NCBI RefSeq assembly: GCF_004785935.1
Contig: NZ_SRRP01000001.1
Coordinates: 1,116,001-1,180,000, forward strand
Length of the DNA: 64,000 nt
Origin: Streptococcus rubneri
GTDB lineage: Bacteria > Bacillota > Bacilli > Lactobacillales > Streptococcaceae
Direction of reading: 5' to 3'
Position 1 is the stretch's first letter. Each line of letters opens with the position of its first letter. A program made the translations under genes and the position numbers. Positions 44,305 to 54,284 of the stretch are shown here, one piece after another. The notes beneath the pieces were generated by a model. The model did not search any database and was not told the DNA's origin. It saw only the letters and a list, made by a program, of their open reading frames with translations.

Positions 44305-47300
44305 TTAGTCTTCTTCTCTCCCTTTCTTAGCCATTCCTAACCCGAGACCTCCTAAGAGAAGAAGTCCAGCCAGACTGGTGAGGTTGGAGCTCGCTTCTCC
44401 TGTTTCAGGAAGCAGGCGAGCTGGGCTTGCTTCTTCTCCTGTTTCAACTGAAACGAATTCATGATGAGGAGCCAAATCTTGAACCTCTGGCTCTTCGTTC
44501 TTTTGAGCCAGAAGTTGTGGCGTCGGTTTAGCAGTTTGCGAAGGAAGGACTTTCTCTGGAGATGGAAATACCGGCGTATGGTATTCAGAACGATCCGGAA
44601 GTGCTGGATTTTCAGCTTCTTCCTTAGCAGACAAACGCAAAACAGTTGCAGTCAAAGCATCCAGTCGAAGTCCTGTTTCTGTCCAAGAGATTCCTTTTGG
44701 ATCAGTCAGATTGCTAATACCTGCTCGTTCCCCATCCACTAGAACATCCGCTTTTCTAAAGCGTTCTAGGTCAGTCCCTAGAGCAAAGTCACGGGCCTTG
44801 GTATCTGCATTGACCAATACCAAGTATACTTCCCCATTGCTTGCAGTGATTTGGTAGCCAATCACCTGATCCTCTTCTTCCACACCATTCTCACCTGGAA
44901 TCGTCAAGAGCTTGACGCGACTCTTCACTTCATTCATATTATCCATCCGGAAGGCATCTGTCGACTTACGAAGGGCAATTAACCCTTTGGTGAAGGCCCG
45001 AGAGCGTGTATTCTCTGGATAGAGGTCTTCATTGGTTGCTTTTCCCCAATCAAAGTGGTTGATGGCATCACTTGAGTCATAGGAATCATGGATAAAGTAA
45101 GGGTAGTCAAATGGTTTTCCATTTTCATCGACCAACAAATGAGATTTGTTTGGAACCTTGTCATCGGAAACAGGCGTGCGGTAAGCTGGATCCTTGAACT
45201 GCTTGGTCCGACCATATTCTTGACCAGAATGAAGGAAAGGTGTTCCTTGAGCTGTCAAGACAAGCAGATTTCCGAGACGCAAGCGACGATGGATCTCTGC
45301 ATTATTTGCTGGAATGCTTGGATCCTTCTTGATAGATTGAGCGATAATATCAAAGAGGGTCAAGTTATCATGGGCTGCAATGTATTGGATAACATCACCT
45401 GGACTATCTGCCTCAAAGTTGGTTGGTTGTGCGATGAGATTCTTAAAGATAGTCGCAATTTTCCGTTTTCCATTGGTGATAAAGGCAGGTTGTCCCTCAT
45501 TTGGATAGCCAGATTTTAGATTGTTTCGAACATCATCCGAGAATACTGCAACGGTATCTGTTTTCTTCATCCAGGATTGGTCAGCTGGTTGTACTGGGCT
45601 GTTTTCATCACCTGCATAGGTCACCCAGCCTTCACCCAACATGATGAGATTTGGATTCAGAGCACGGGCTGCCTTGTAGGCTTCTTCGATAGAGGCCGCA
45701 TCATGGTCTCCCATCATGTCAAATCGGAAACCATCCACCTTATATGTATCCACTAAATACTTGATCGAATCGACCAAGATCCGTTTGGACATGTAGTGGG
45801 TTGTTCCCAAGCGTCCACCACCAAAGCTTGTCCGAGGCGTACCGTCCGCATCCATGAAATGATAGTAATTCGGCTCGATATCCTCAAAGATGTCCACGTT
45901 AGCGGTGTGGTTATAGACAACGTCTAGTACCACTCCCATTCCACGTTTGTGGATTTCATTGACCAAATTCTTGAATTCTTCAATCCGTTTTTGAGGATTG
46001 CTTGGATCTGTTGAATACATCCCTGACAAGGCGAAGTAGTTCTGTGGATCATAGCCCCAGTTGTAGTTGCTATTGCTTGATGCATACTCTAACAAGCGCT
46101 CGCTATTTTTTAATTCATTGACATGGTAATAAGACAGAACTGGTAAGAGTTGAACGTGCGTTACACCAAGGTCTTTGAGGTAATCCAATTTTTCAACAAA
46201 GGAAGCAAAGGTCCCAAACTGGCTCTTAAGCTCTGACGCCAAAGCCGGATCAGAAGTGAAGTCGCGGACATGGGCTTCATAGATGATGGCATCTTCCCGT
46301 TTCTTGAAGTTTGGAATGGACGCATAGGTTAAGTCACTCGGACCTAATCTACTTGGATCTACAAAGGCTGCTTTAGCTACCTTATGGACATCATCTGTCT
46401 TGGCCAATTCACTGTTCCAAGCTGCCAGTGATTTGGCATAAGGATCAAGGACTGTGAAGGTTTTCCCTTGGCGTTCAATTTCATACTGGTAGAAATAGCC
46501 CGTATAATCTTGGATATCCAGTCCTGAATCAGCAGAAAGGGTCTGCTTCCAAGTACCTCTATCCCCTTTTTCTAGAGCCACACGACCAACTAGTTTTTCA
46601 GAATCATTCTTATCATAGACGACAACGGATACTTTATCCGCACTTGGTGACCAGAGGGTGAGATCCACTTTTTTCCCAGCTTCATGAAGATGAGCTCCGA
46701 GAGTTCCATCATAGCTATAAGCTTCATCCTTGAGGCGCCAGTTCATTTTAGTCGTAAAGCGATCATTGTCGTATTGAACCGTATAGGATTGATCAACCTG
46801 AGAGAAATCCCCCGTATAGGTTACTTTCTTCCCTGCTTCATCTAAAAGAAGGTCCGAGATGGTGACAGGATTTCCCTGAGCATCCGTGATCTTGGTCCGT
46901 TTGAGTAGCTCCTCTTTCTGTGCTCCTGCCAAGGTCGAAAAGCTGGCTTCAATCTTTTCCTTACCAACATGCTGAGCACCCGTCATACGGATATCGTTGA
47001 CATAGTATGGGTTAGTATAAACGGTAGGATCATCGTCCCGTAGGAAAATCTGGCTATGGTTCTTCAAATCAGCAAATTTATAATCTTCTTGTCGAATTTT
47101 CACATCGTCTCCAGACTTGCTTTCGTCCAATAATAAGAAACCAAATTCTTTTGCAGCAGCCTTTAGGGGGATATCGATGTAACGACCATATTTCCCTGTC
47201 GCTGTAAAATCTGTCCCATCCGGCCAAGCAGCACTGCTCGGATTTTCTACATCTCCCCAATACCAGAGAGATTTTTTGTCATAGTTGCCATCTGTTCGAT

Positions 47301-48003
47301 AGTAATTCACTCTAACAGTTCCCTCTGCTTGAGGCTGATAAGAATAGACTTTAAATTTTTCGTCCAACCAAGCTTCATTCATCTCTGGCGAGAGCAATTC
47401 AATGGACTTATCCCCTGTGATATTGTCTCCTTTAACATTGTTGATGAGGAAGCTAATCTTCTTAGCCTGCTCATTTTTGAGCTTGACATCTAGGTAATAG
47501 CCGTAGTCATCCGTCTTAGCGTCCTTAAAGGATTGAGCCCCTGTCGGCCAGTTTTCCGAAGGTTTTTCAACATCATCCCAGGTCCAAAGCCCCTGAGTTT
47601 CCTTGTTTTCTTCTGGTAGCTTTTTCACGTGAATCCGGATAGTCTGATCAGCAATCGGCTCTTCTGCCTTCTCAGCCTTAGGAGATACCACCTCTTCAGT
47701 GAGTACGCTTACATTTTCAGGCGCTGTGACACTTTCATCCGCCACTTTTGGGGTTTCACTTGTTTCAGTGGTCGCAGCTGGTTTCACATCAGATGAAGAA
47801 GTGCTTACTTCATTTGACGGGGCTGTCACCACTTCTGAGGCTTGTGCAGGGGGGGTGATCCCTTCATCCGCACTGACCGGACCAGCAAAGGCTGTTAATA
47901 GGGCTAAGCTCGTCGCAATCGCCACCGAACCAACGCCATTTTTCAACCGACCAATCGCATAGACCACTTGCTTATCGCCTGTAACAGAAGATTTCTGTTT
48001 CAT
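44305..48003 (-). CDS. pulA: Cell-wall anchored type I pullulanase
   Basis: 1232-aa surface alpha-glucan debranching enzyme. Signal peptide with a YSIRK-like stretch (YAIGRLKNGVGSVAIA), a Ser/Thr/Glu-rich spacer, then two CBM41-type carbohydrate-binding modules in tandem (about 120-225 and 226-335). A CBM48-like domain and a GH13 pullulanase core follow, with YNWGYDP (about 649), nucleophile Asp in FRFDMMGDHD (about 760), acid/base Glu in LGEGW (about 789) and the third Asp in AAHDN (about 876). The C-terminus has LPETG (1198-1202), a hydrophobic stretch and a charged tail for sortase. It cuts alpha-1,6 bonds in glycogen/pullulan and may bind host glycogen. A cre site overlaps the promoter. 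Confidence 0.95.
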   Translation of the reverse strand: MKQKSSVTGDKQVVYAIGRLKNGVGSVAIATSLALLTAFAGPVSADEGITPPAQASEVVTAPSNEVSTSSSDVKPAATTETSETPKVADESVTAPENVSVLTEEVVSPKAEKAEEPIADQTIRIHVKKLPEENKETQGLWTWDDVEKPSENWPTGAQSFKDAKTDDYGYYLDVKLKNEQAKKISFLINNVKGDNITGDKSIELLSPEMNEAWLDEKFKVYSYQPQAEGTVRVNYYRTDGNYDKKSLWYWGDVENPSSAAWPDGTDFTATGKYGRYIDIPLKAAAKEFGFLLLDESKSGDDVKIRQEDYKFADLKNHSQIFLRDDDPTVYTNPYYVNDIRMTGAQHVGKEKIEASFSTLAGAQKEELLKRTKITDAQGNPVTISDLLLDEAGKKVTYTGDFSQVDQSYTVQYDNDRFTTKMNWRLKDEAYSYDGTLGAHLHEAGKKVDLTLWSPSADKVSVVVYDKNDSEKLVGRVALEKGDRGTWKQTLSADSGLDIQDYTGYFYQYEIERQGKTFTVLDPYAKSLAAWNSELAKTDDVHKVAKAAFVDPSRLGPSDLTYASIPNFKKREDAIIYEAHVRDFTSDPALASELKSQFGTFASFVEKLDYLKDLGVTHVQLLPVLSYYHVNELKNSERLLEYASSNSNYNWGYDPQNYFALSGMYSTDPSNPQKRIEEFKNLVNEIHKRGMGVVLDVVYNHTANVDIFEDIEPNYYHFMDADGTPRTSFGGGRLGTTHYMSKRILVDSIKYLVDTYKVDGFRFDMMGDHDAASIEEAYKAARALNPNLIMLGEGWVTYAGDENSPVQPADQSWMKKTDTVAVFSDDVRNNLKSGYPNEGQPAFITNGKRKIATIFKNLIAQPTNFEADSPGDVIQYIAAHDNLTLFDIIAQSIKKDPSIPANNAEIHRRLRLGNLLVLTAQGTPFLHSGQEYGRTKQFKDPAYRTPVSDDKVPNKSHLLVDENGKPFDYPYFIHDSYDSSDAINHFDWGKATNEDLYPENTRSRAFTKGLIALRKSTDAFRMDNMNEVKSRVKLLTIPGENGVEEEDQVIGYQITASNGEVYLVLVNADTKARDFALGTDLERFRKADVLVDGERAGISNLTDPKGISWTETGLRLDALTATVLRLSAKEEAENPALPDRSEYHTPVFPSPEKVLPSQTAKPTPQLLAQKNEEPEVQDLAPHHEFVSVETGEEASPARLLPETGEASSNLTSLAGLLLLGGLGLGMAKKGREED

Positions 48004-48033
48004 ATCTGTCTCCTTAAATTGTAATACTCAATT

Positions 48034-48062
48034 AGTATAGCATTTCCTTTGGATTTATGCAA
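48034..48062 (-). promoter_or_regulatory. Promoter of pulA
   Basis: -35 TTGCAT (48057-48062), 17-base spacer, -10 TATACT with upstream TGC (48034-48039). Confidence 0.8.
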
Positions 48063-48071
48063 GCGTTTTCG
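48057..48071. promoter_or_regulatory. Near-consensus cre site overlapping the pulA -35
   Basis: ATGCAAGCGTTTTCG; one mismatch from the cre consensus WTGNAANCGNWNNCW on either strand. It overlaps the -35, consistent with CcpA repression in glucose. Confidence 0.7.
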
Positions 48072-48120
48072 TAAAACATCATACCATTTTCTATATCTTT
48101 TTTAGGTCAGTTAGAATCAT

Positions 48121-48144
48121 AAAAACCAGTCCAAACGGACTGGT
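48121..48144 (-). terminator. Terminator of the butanediol-type dehydrogenase gene
   Basis: Minus strand ACCAGTCC-GTTT-GGACTGGT followed by TTTTA. Confidence 0.85.
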
Positions 48145-48166
48145 CTTATTCTGTAAATATAGCAAA

Positions 48167-49207
48167 TTATGGCTCAACTAAAATCTTGATTTGAGATTTA
48201 TCTTGCGTCAATTCGATAAAGCCATCTTGAACAATATTTTCCAATTTGATTTTCTTGGTAACCAATTTTTCAGCAGAGAAGTAGCCTTGTTCCATCAATT
48301 CCAATACTTTAGGGAAGATGTGACGATAAGCGATAATCCCTTTGAGGGTTTTTTCTTGAATAGCGAATTCATTTGGATTGATGCTGGCTTCGCGTTCCCA
48401 AATGGAAACAACCATACATTCACCAGCCTTATGAACAGCTGCCAAAGCTTGTCCAAGAACAACAGGAACCCCTGTTACTTCATAAGACACATCGGCGCCA
48501 CCACCTGTTAAACGATGGATCGCTTCAACGATTGATTCACCTTCTTCTGGACGAACCACAATGGCACCCAATTCTTCAGCCTTAGCTTGGCGTTCCGGAG
48601 ACAATTCAACTGCATAAACTTTTGATGCGCCAGCCGCACGAAGGGCTTCCACGATCAAGAGTCCAATTGGTCCCAATCCAAAGACAACTGCAGTATCTCC
48701 TGCCTTAATAGCAGATTGACGCACCGCATAGACTGCAACAGCAGCAGGTTCTGTGAGAGCCGCTTGCTCATAGCTCAAGCTATCTGGAATCACGTGAACC
48801 AAATCCCCATCCAGTACACAGTATTTAGCAAATCCACCATCTGCTGCTAAACCAACAAAGTTCAAGTTTGGATCAAGGTTGTAGTTACCGATTAGGTTAT
48901 GTTTTGCCAAAATTGGTTCAATCGTCACACGATCCCCAACTTTGACACGAGTCACATCACTTCCGACTTCCACAATTTCACCTGAGAATTCATGCCCTAG
49001 GGTTACTGGTGCCTTTTGACCAGAGTAAACATGCTCTTCAGTTGGAATAAAAATTGGCCCGTCTAAGTATTCATGCAAGTCTGTTCCACAGATTCCTGCA
49101 AATTTAACAGCAACCTTTACTTGATGCGGAAGGATATTTGGTACTTCTACTTCCTCGATGCGAACGTCCTTCTTGCCATGCCAGCGAGCAGCTTTCATTG
49201 TTTCCAT
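48167..49207 (-). CDS. Zinc alcohol dehydrogenase, 2,3-butanediol dehydrogenase type
   Basis: 346-aa medium-chain dehydrogenase. Catalytic zinc ligands CGTD and GHEFSGE, and cofactor loop GLGPIG. It resembles (R,R)-butanediol dehydrogenase / acetoin reductase (BDH), including the GICGTDLHEYLDGP segment; the structural zinc Cys cluster is absent as in that subgroup. It would balance NADH by reducing acetoin. Starts at the first ATG, with AGGAG seven bases upstream; single gene with its own terminator. Confidence 0.85.
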   Translation of the reverse strand: METMKAARWHGKKDVRIEEVEVPNILPHQVKVAVKFAGICGTDLHEYLDGPIFIPTEEHVYSGQKAPVTLGHEFSGEIVEVGSDVTRVKVGDRVTIEPILAKHNLIGNYNLDPNLNFVGLAADGGFAKYCVLDGDLVHVIPDSLSYEQAALTEPAAVAVYAVRQSAIKAGDTAVVFGLGPIGLLIVEALRAAGASKVYAVELSPERQAKAEELGAIVVRPEEGESIVEAIHRLTGGGADVSYEVTGVPVVLGQALAAVHKAGECMVVSIWEREASINPNEFAIQEKTLKGIIAYRHIFPKVLELMEQGYFSAEKLVTKKIKLENIVQDGFIELTQDKSQIKILVEP

Positions 49208-49315
49208 ATGATTCTCCTATTTTTCCATGAATTGCAATTCCCTTTCAGGAAACCCGACAAGTCTATTGTAAGCCTTTTCACAAACTTTGTCAAGAAGAAA
49301 CAAACGGTTAATATC

Positions 49316-49696
49316 TTAATTATCAGTCCGAGATGACTCTAATTTCCAACCGACAATCCAGCCCAGAACAAGAAGATAATTTTCAAAAGCTCCAATAACA
49401 TTTACTGGCAAATGATAGTGAAAATAATTGAAGAGATGATTGGTCCCAATCCCAAGCCCACCGATAATCAAGGCCAATAAAACCGTACGAAGATAAAACC
49501 AATCATATTTGAGATTTACAGCAATGAGGATCACAAGAACTGCCACATTCCAAATCCCAATCTCCCGCTGCCAACCGATAGAAACACCATATCCTGAATG
49601 ACTTCCCATATAAGATGGAAAGAAGAGCTGAAAAATAATGGCTCCAGACATGGCTATGATAAGTAAAATAAATAAGAATCTTAACAACCGATTCAT
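49316..49696 (-). CDS. Small membrane protein of the TetR locus, unknown function
   Basis: 126 aa with four hydrophobic segments (about 5-25, 47-60, 68-86, 98-117), an N-terminal MNRLLRFLFILLIIAMSG and a linking loop with HSGYGVSIGWQRE; no recognised family. It overlaps the TetR gene's end by four bases, so the two are co-translated and the regulator presumably controls it. Possible resistance or stress-related function is guesswork. Confidence 0.7.
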   Translation of the reverse strand: MNRLLRFLFILLIIAMSGAIIFQLFFPSYMGSHSGYGVSIGWQREIGIWNVAVLVILIAVNLKYDWFYLRTVLLALIIGGLGIGTNHLFNYFHYHLPVNVIGAFENYLLVLGWIVGWKLESSRTDN

Positions 49697-50334
49697 ATTC
49701 TTCCCCCTTTAAGAAGAAACTTATTAATCTCTTGACACCTTTTTTCTGTTAAAACAGGAACACCGCTACTGTTTAAATAAAATGCAATATAGTCTAATTT
49801 TTGTGAGAATGATATCATTTCTTCACCTGATATAGTTGGATCAAGCCACACATCAATTAATAGAGATAGTGTTGTAGCTGTCTCTAAAGGATATTTACAA
49901 GAAAACTCGCCCTTCTCATTTCCTTGATGAATGATTATTCCTACATATTTGGAAAGAATATTTACCGTATTTTTTAAAGAAAACAACAAGCCGAACGGTA
50001 TCTTTTGTGCCCAGTCAATGCCCGTAAGCTGTTTTATATTCTCATTGCCTATTAAATAATCAACTAATTGTAATAGGCGATCTGTTGATGAAACTCCTTC
50101 GTTCTTTGACAATTCTTCTAGAAAAGTTGATAGGGCAATTGTTTCTTTTTCCATTAAGAGTTGTAGAATCTCTTCCTTACTTTTGAAGTGATGGTAAACA
50201 GCCCCTTTTGACAATCCTGTCGCCTCTACTAAATCAGCCATCGTTGTTTCATTATAGCCTTTATTTGAAAACAAGGATAAAGCCACTTGTATAATTTGAT
50301 CTTTACTTCTTTTTGATTTTATTTCTTGTTTCAA
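49693..50334 (-). CDS. TetR/AcrR family transcriptional regulator
   Basis: 213-aa regulator with the N-terminal helix-turn-helix (NKGYNETTMADLVEATGLSK followed by GAVYHHFKSKEE) and an all-helical ligand domain. It starts with TTG at 50334, eight bases after AAAGGAGG; an ATG seven bases upstream is out of frame and only one base from the ribosome site. A large inverted repeat lies at the transcription start, fitting autorepression. Its AT-rich neighbourhood and the coupled unknown membrane gene suggest an accessory locus. Confidence 0.9.
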   Translation of the reverse strand: MKQEIKSKRSKDQIIQVALSLFSNKGYNETTMADLVEATGLSKGAVYHHFKSKEEILQLLMEKETIALSTFLEELSKNEGVSSTDRLLQLVDYLIGNENIKQLTGIDWAQKIPFGLLFSLKNTVNILSKYVGIIIHQGNEKGEFSCKYPLETATTLSLLIDVWLDPTISGEEMISFSQKLDYIAFYLNSSGVPVLTEKRCQEINKFLLKGGRI

Positions 50335-50355
50335 GCAACATACCTCCTTTTTTTA

Positions 50356-50380
50356 AAAAACAGACTATAGGTCTGTTTTT
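50356..50380. promoter_or_regulatory. TetR autoregulatory operator
   Basis: Perfect ten-base arms AAAAACAGAC-tatag-GTCTGTTTTT located between the -10 and the start codon, overlapping the likely transcription start. Confidence 0.8.
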
Positions 50381-50381
50381 A

Positions 50382-50410
50382 ATTTTATTATATTCAGAAG
50401 ACTTTGTCAA
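50382..50410 (-). promoter_or_regulatory. Promoter of the tetR operon
   Basis: -35 TTGACA (50405-50410), 17-base spacer, -10 TAAAAT (50382-50387). Confidence 0.78.
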
Positions 50411-50447
50411 TTAAATTCCATTTTTCATTCCCTCTGAAAAAAGTAAA

Positions 50448-50471
50448 AACAGACACTAAAAGGTGCCTGTT
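50448..50471 (-). terminator. Displaced terminator of the gat operon
   Basis: Minus strand AACAGGCAC / GTGTCTGTT (one G-U pair) followed by a T-rich run. Its first arm equals the sequence found 5 bases past the gatB stop (50923-50932), suggesting it was the gatB terminator before insertion of the intergenic element. Confidence 0.7.
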
Positions 50472-50932
50472 AGAATGTAAATATATACTGAAACTTTCCG
50501 CCGCGAGAAAAGTTCCTGAAACATAATTGTTTCAGGCACTCGGAATTATTGAGAGTAAAACAGTTTGGGGAACTGTTTTAGCCTGAGCCCTGAAATTAAA
50601 GAGCGAAGGGGCTCAATACGAATTGAACACGGGGATCGTGTCAAAAAGAACAAAGTACATTAGTACTAAATCCAAGACACAGTAGCTGATTGAATTCTTC
50701 TCTCACCTTTTAGCTCGGAAGAATCCTAATCAGCCTTGTGGGGGCAGGACAACGAAGCAATACCATACAAAAGTGCTTCTGTCCTGCTCCCTATTTTGAC
50801 TTTATCCGCAACGCTCTTTGTATCTTAATTAGTCATGGAACTTCTTCGAAGTTCGCTGACGTCCGTACTCACCTAAGGAAAGTTTCTATAATGTTTTTGT
50901 TCTGAATCTGACAGATATCTTCGGTGCCTGTT
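50462..50932. repeat. 451-bp intergenic element flanked by a 10-bp direct repeat
   Basis: Direct repeat GGTGCCTGTT at 50462-50471 and 50923-50932 brackets 451 bp without a gene. Inside are the inverted ends GAAACTTTCC (50490-50499) / GGAAAGTTTC (50877-50886) and a large hairpin GCAGGACAACGAAGCA / TGCTTCTGTCCTGC whose design matches the third hairpin of the 176-bp repeats. There is also a GTCAGCGA...AGTTCCATGACT segment shared with 40590-40779, and AGATACAAAGAGCGTT shared with 38461. Together with 50335-50461 (promoter/operator and terminator) this covers the 602-base gap from 50335 to 50936. Confidence 0.8.
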
Positions 50933-50936
50933 CCTT

Positions 50937-52382
50937 TTATTCACTATCCTTCAACTTCGCCAATTCTTGGGCAAGTAACTTGAGAGCTACTTGTGGGTTG
51001 GCTTGGCCTTTGGTTGCTTTCATGAGGAAGCCTGTGAAGGCCTTGTCCGCATTCCGTTTCCCTGACTTGAAGTCGGCTACGGCTGCTTCATTGTCTGCGA
51101 AGACTTGGTGGATGATTGGAATCAAGACTTCAGGGTCTGAAATCTGTACCAATCCGGCTTTTTCGACGTATTCACGCGCACCGCCACCGTTTTTCGCCAA
51201 ATGAACGAAGACTTTCTTGGCAATCTTAGATGAGATGGTGCCATCTTCGATGATGGCAATCATTTCGACCAAGTTTTCTGGTGTCAATTGGATTTCTTCC
51301 AGCGTTTTACCTTCTGCATTCAAGAATTGTGCGACTTCCCCTTGCAGCCAGTTAGACACTTGCTTGGCATCTCCACCAAGGGCTACCGCTGCTTCAAAGA
51401 AGTCAGAAGTGACTTTCGTCGCTGTCAATTGGTTGGCATCATAGTCAGACAAGCCAAGCTCTGCCACGTAGCGAGCACGGCGATCTTTTGGAAACTCTGG
51501 CAACTCCGTACGCATTTCCTCGATCCACTCATCTGAGATTTCAAACAAGGGAAGGTCTGGTTCTGGGAAGTAACGGTAATCCGCTGCCCCTTCTTTGACA
51601 CGCATAAGAATCGTGCTCTTGTTGGCCTCATCATAACGGCGTGTTTCTTGACGAATGACACCACCTGAACGCAAAATTTTTGCTTGACGCTCCACTTCGT
51701 ATTCAAGACCTTTACGCACGTTTGAGAAAGAGTTCAAGTTCTTCAACTCCGTCTTGGTACCAAATTCCTCTTGACCGTATGGGCGAAGGGAAATGTTGGC
51801 ATCAACCCGCATCGATCCTTCTTCCATCTTGACGTCAGAAATACCTGTGTACTGGATGACCTCTTTGAGAGCTGTCAAATAGGCATAGGCTTCTTCAGGA
51901 GAACGCATGTCTGCTTCTGATACGATTTCGATCAAGGGCACCCCTTGACGGTTGAGGTCTACATAAGAGAAGCCGTCTGTTCCATGCGTGTTCTTACCAG
52001 CATCTTCTTCCAAATGGGCCCGTTCAATACCGATTTTCTTGGTTGAGCCATCTTCCAATTGCACTTCAATCCAACCGTTGTAACCGATTGGCTCGTCAAA
52101 TTGTGAAATTTGGTAGGCCTTTGGATTATCAGGATAGAAATAGTTCTTACGGTCAAAGTGCATGTGCTGGTGGATATCCATATTGAGCGCCAAAGCAGCC
52201 TTGATACCAGCATCTACAACACCCTTGTTCAAGACAGGAAGCACCCCTGGGAAAGACCAGTCAATCACATTGGTATTGGCATTTTGCTCGTTTCCAAAGT
52301 GAGCAGAGGTTGGTGAGAAAATTTTTGAGTTTGTATTCAATTCAACGTGGACTTCAAGTCCGATGACTGTTTCAAAGTTCAT
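50937..52382 (-). CDS. gatB: Asp-tRNA(Asn)/Glu-tRNA(Gln) amidotransferase subunit B
   Basis: 481-aa GatB, the kinase and tRNA-binding subunit that activates mischarged Glu-tRNA(Gln) or Asp-tRNA(Asn). Typical start [17 protein letters not shown] and the catalytic-domain motif [16 protein letters not shown] are present. The C-terminal YqeY-like helical part is complete. Its ATG shares one base with the gatA stop. Confidence 0.97.
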   Translation of the reverse strand: MNFETVIGLEVHVELNTNSKIFSPTSAHFGNEQNANTNVIDWSFPGVLPVLNKGVVDAGIKAALALNMDIHQHMHFDRKNYFYPDNPKAYQISQFDEPIGYNGWIEVQLEDGSTKKIGIERAHLEEDAGKNTHGTDGFSYVDLNRQGVPLIEIVSEADMRSPEEAYAYLTALKEVIQYTGISDVKMEEGSMRVDANISLRPYGQEEFGTKTELKNLNSFSNVRKGLEYEVERQAKILRSGGVIRQETRRYDEANKSTILMRVKEGAADYRYFPEPDLPLFEISDEWIEEMRTELPEFPKDRRARYVAELGLSDYDANQLTATKVTSDFFEAAVALGGDAKQVSNWLQGEVAQFLNAEGKTLEEIQLTPENLVEMIAIIEDGTISSKIAKKVFVHLAKNGGGAREYVEKAGLVQISDPEVLIPIIHQVFADNEAAVADFKSGKRNADKAFTGFLMKATKGQANPQVALKLLAQELAKLKDSE

Positions 52383-53848
52383 TAATTGTCACCTCCGAAA
52401 ATAAGGGGTTGTTGCTTGTGGTAATCCGTCGTTGCTTCAAAGGCAGCTGCAGCTTGGTAGATGGTTTCTTCAGAATACTTGGGACCAATCAACTGCAAAC
52501 CAACTGGAAGACCTTGCGCAAAACCTGCAGGAATCGAAATTCCTGGAAGACCTGCCAAGTTGACTGGAATGGTCAACAAGTCCGCCAAGTACATGGCAAC
52601 CGGATCATGGTTGAGCGAATCCAAATCAAAGGCCACGCTTGGAGCTGTTGGACCAAGGATAAGGTCGTAATCCGCAAAGACTTTTTCGAAGTCTTGGATA
52701 ATGAGGGTACGAACTTGACCAGCTTTCTTGTAGTAAGCATCGTAGTAACCAGATGACAAACTAAAGGTACCAAGCATGATCCGGCGTTTGACCTCATCAC
52801 CAAAGCCTTGGCTACGAGTGTTCACATAGATGTCATCCAAGTTCTTGGCATCTTCCGCACGGAAACCATAGCGAATTCCGTCGAAACGTTGCAAGTTTGA
52901 AGAAGCTTCAGATGAAGCGATGATGTAGTATACGGCAACCCCGTATTTAGAGTGTGGAAGGCTAACTTCTTCGACAGTTGCTCCCAATTTTTCAAAGTGT
53001 TTGGCTGCATTGAGGATAGTTTCTTTGACTTCTGGGTCAATCCCTTCCCCAAGGTATTCCTTAGGAAGGGCAATCTTCATGCCTTTAATGTCTTGACCAA
53101 TCTTAGAAGTAAAGTCTGCTACACGAACAGGTGCAGATGTTGAATCCTTGGCATCTTCACTGGCAATGACATTGAGCAAGAGGGCATTTTCCTTAACGGT
53201 TGGTGCAAACGGTCCAATTTGGTCAAGTGAGCTACCAAAGGCAATGAGACCGAAACGTGAAACTGTTCCATAAGTTGGTTTGAGACCAACAATCCCGTTA
53301 AAAGCAGCCGGTTGACGGATAGAACCACCTGTATCTGAACCAAGAGACAAACGGACTTGACCTGAAGCTACAGCAGCTGCTGAACCACTAGAAGATCCAC
53401 CAGGCACCTTGCTGTGGTCCCATGCATTCTTGGTTGGTCCATAATATGAAGTTTCACCAGATCCACCCATGGCAAACTCGTCCATGTTGGTCTTCCCGAT
53501 GACAATCATATCTTTGGCTTTGGCATTGGCAACCGCCGTTGCGTCAAAGATGGGCTCGTAGTTATAGAGCATTTTTGAAGCCGCAGTCGTCAAGATGCCA
53601 TCTGTTGAGATATTGTCTTTGACCGCGAGTGGAATTCCTGATAGGAGGTTGTCTGCATCGATTCCTTTTTCATCAATGGCCTTGGCTTGTGCAAGGGCAG
53701 CTTCTTCAGCCACCGTTACAAAAGCATTAACCGCTTCTTCACGCGCCTTGATATCGTCAAGCGTCGCTTGGGTCAATTCCGTTGCTGAAATTTCCTTAGA
53801 GACAAGGAGAGCGTGTAACTCTTCAATGGTTTTATGGTTGAATGACAT
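52382..53848 (-). CDS. gatA: Asp-tRNA(Asn)/Glu-tRNA(Gln) amidotransferase subunit A
   Basis: 488-aa amidase releasing ammonia from glutamine. The Ser-Ser-Lys triad context is seen in [10 protein letters not shown] (Lys), [10 protein letters not shown] (Ser) and [12 protein letters not shown] (nucleophile Ser). Overlaps gatC by one base and gatB by one base, so the three are translationally coupled. Confidence 0.98.
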   Translation of the reverse strand: MSFNHKTIEELHALLVSKEISATELTQATLDDIKAREEAVNAFVTVAEEAALAQAKAIDEKGIDADNLLSGIPLAVKDNISTDGILTTAASKMLYNYEPIFDATAVANAKAKDMIVIGKTNMDEFAMGGSGETSYYGPTKNAWDHSKVPGGSSSGSAAAVASGQVRLSLGSDTGGSIRQPAAFNGIVGLKPTYGTVSRFGLIAFGSSLDQIGPFAPTVKENALLLNVIASEDAKDSTSAPVRVADFTSKIGQDIKGMKIALPKEYLGEGIDPEVKETILNAAKHFEKLGATVEEVSLPHSKYGVAVYYIIASSEASSNLQRFDGIRYGFRAEDAKNLDDIYVNTRSQGFGDEVKRRIMLGTFSLSSGYYDAYYKKAGQVRTLIIQDFEKVFADYDLILGPTAPSVAFDLDSLNHDPVAMYLADLLTIPVNLAGLPGISIPAGFAQGLPVGLQLIGPKYSEETIYQAAAAFEATTDYHKQQPLIFGGDN

Positions 53849-54150
53849 TAGGCATCTCCTCCATCTTCTAGGATAGCTGGTACCTTGATGTAGTAGTTAT
53901 CTTTTTCAGGTACATTTTTAAACAAGCGGTCACGGTCCGTCCCTTTTTCAGCAACATCCGGACGCAATACGGTCTTACGATCCGCCATGGTTGTTGTTGG
54001 AGCCACACCGGTTGTGTCCACTTCTTCCAACAATTCCACCATGTCGACAATTTTAGACAAGGTTGTCGCAAACTCAGCTGTCTCTTCTGGAGAGAATTTC
54101 AATTTTGAAAGATTGGCAACGTGGGTTACCTCTTCTTGCGTAATTTTCAT
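53848..54150 (-). CDS. gatC: Asp-tRNA(Asn)/Glu-tRNA(Gln) amidotransferase subunit C
   Basis: 100-aa GatC that holds GatA and GatB together. Start ATG at 54150 ([17 protein letters not shown]) behind AAAGGAAG; the longer frame of 111 aa begins upstream of the ribosome site and is rejected. First gene of the operon. Confidence 0.95.
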   Translation of the reverse strand: MKITQEEVTHVANLSKLKFSPEETAEFATTLSKIVDMVELLEEVDTTGVAPTTTMADRKTVLRPDVAEKGTDRDRLFKNVPEKDNYYIKVPAILEDGGDA

Positions 54151-54232
54151 CTTGCTTCCTTTCCCATCTTGGAATTTATTCATTTCAATCTGTACTATTT
54201 TACCATAATTTACCCTATTTTGCTCGGTCGAG

Positions 54233-54265
54233 AAAAAAATCTGCAGGACTTTTTCGCCCTGCAGA
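54233..54265 (-). terminator. Terminator of the glycosyltransferase cluster
   Basis: Minus strand TCTGCAGG / CCTGCAGA around a ten-base loop, followed by a long T-run, just after the GtfA-like stop at 54285. Confidence 0.88.
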
Positions 54266-54284
54266 AATCAGATTGCTTCACTGA

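Noticed and set aside
50302-50341. 12-codon leader peptide from the ATG at 50341 before tetR
   Set aside because: Only one base separates it from GGAGG, too close for initiation; the frame differs from tetR and the peptide is not distinctive.
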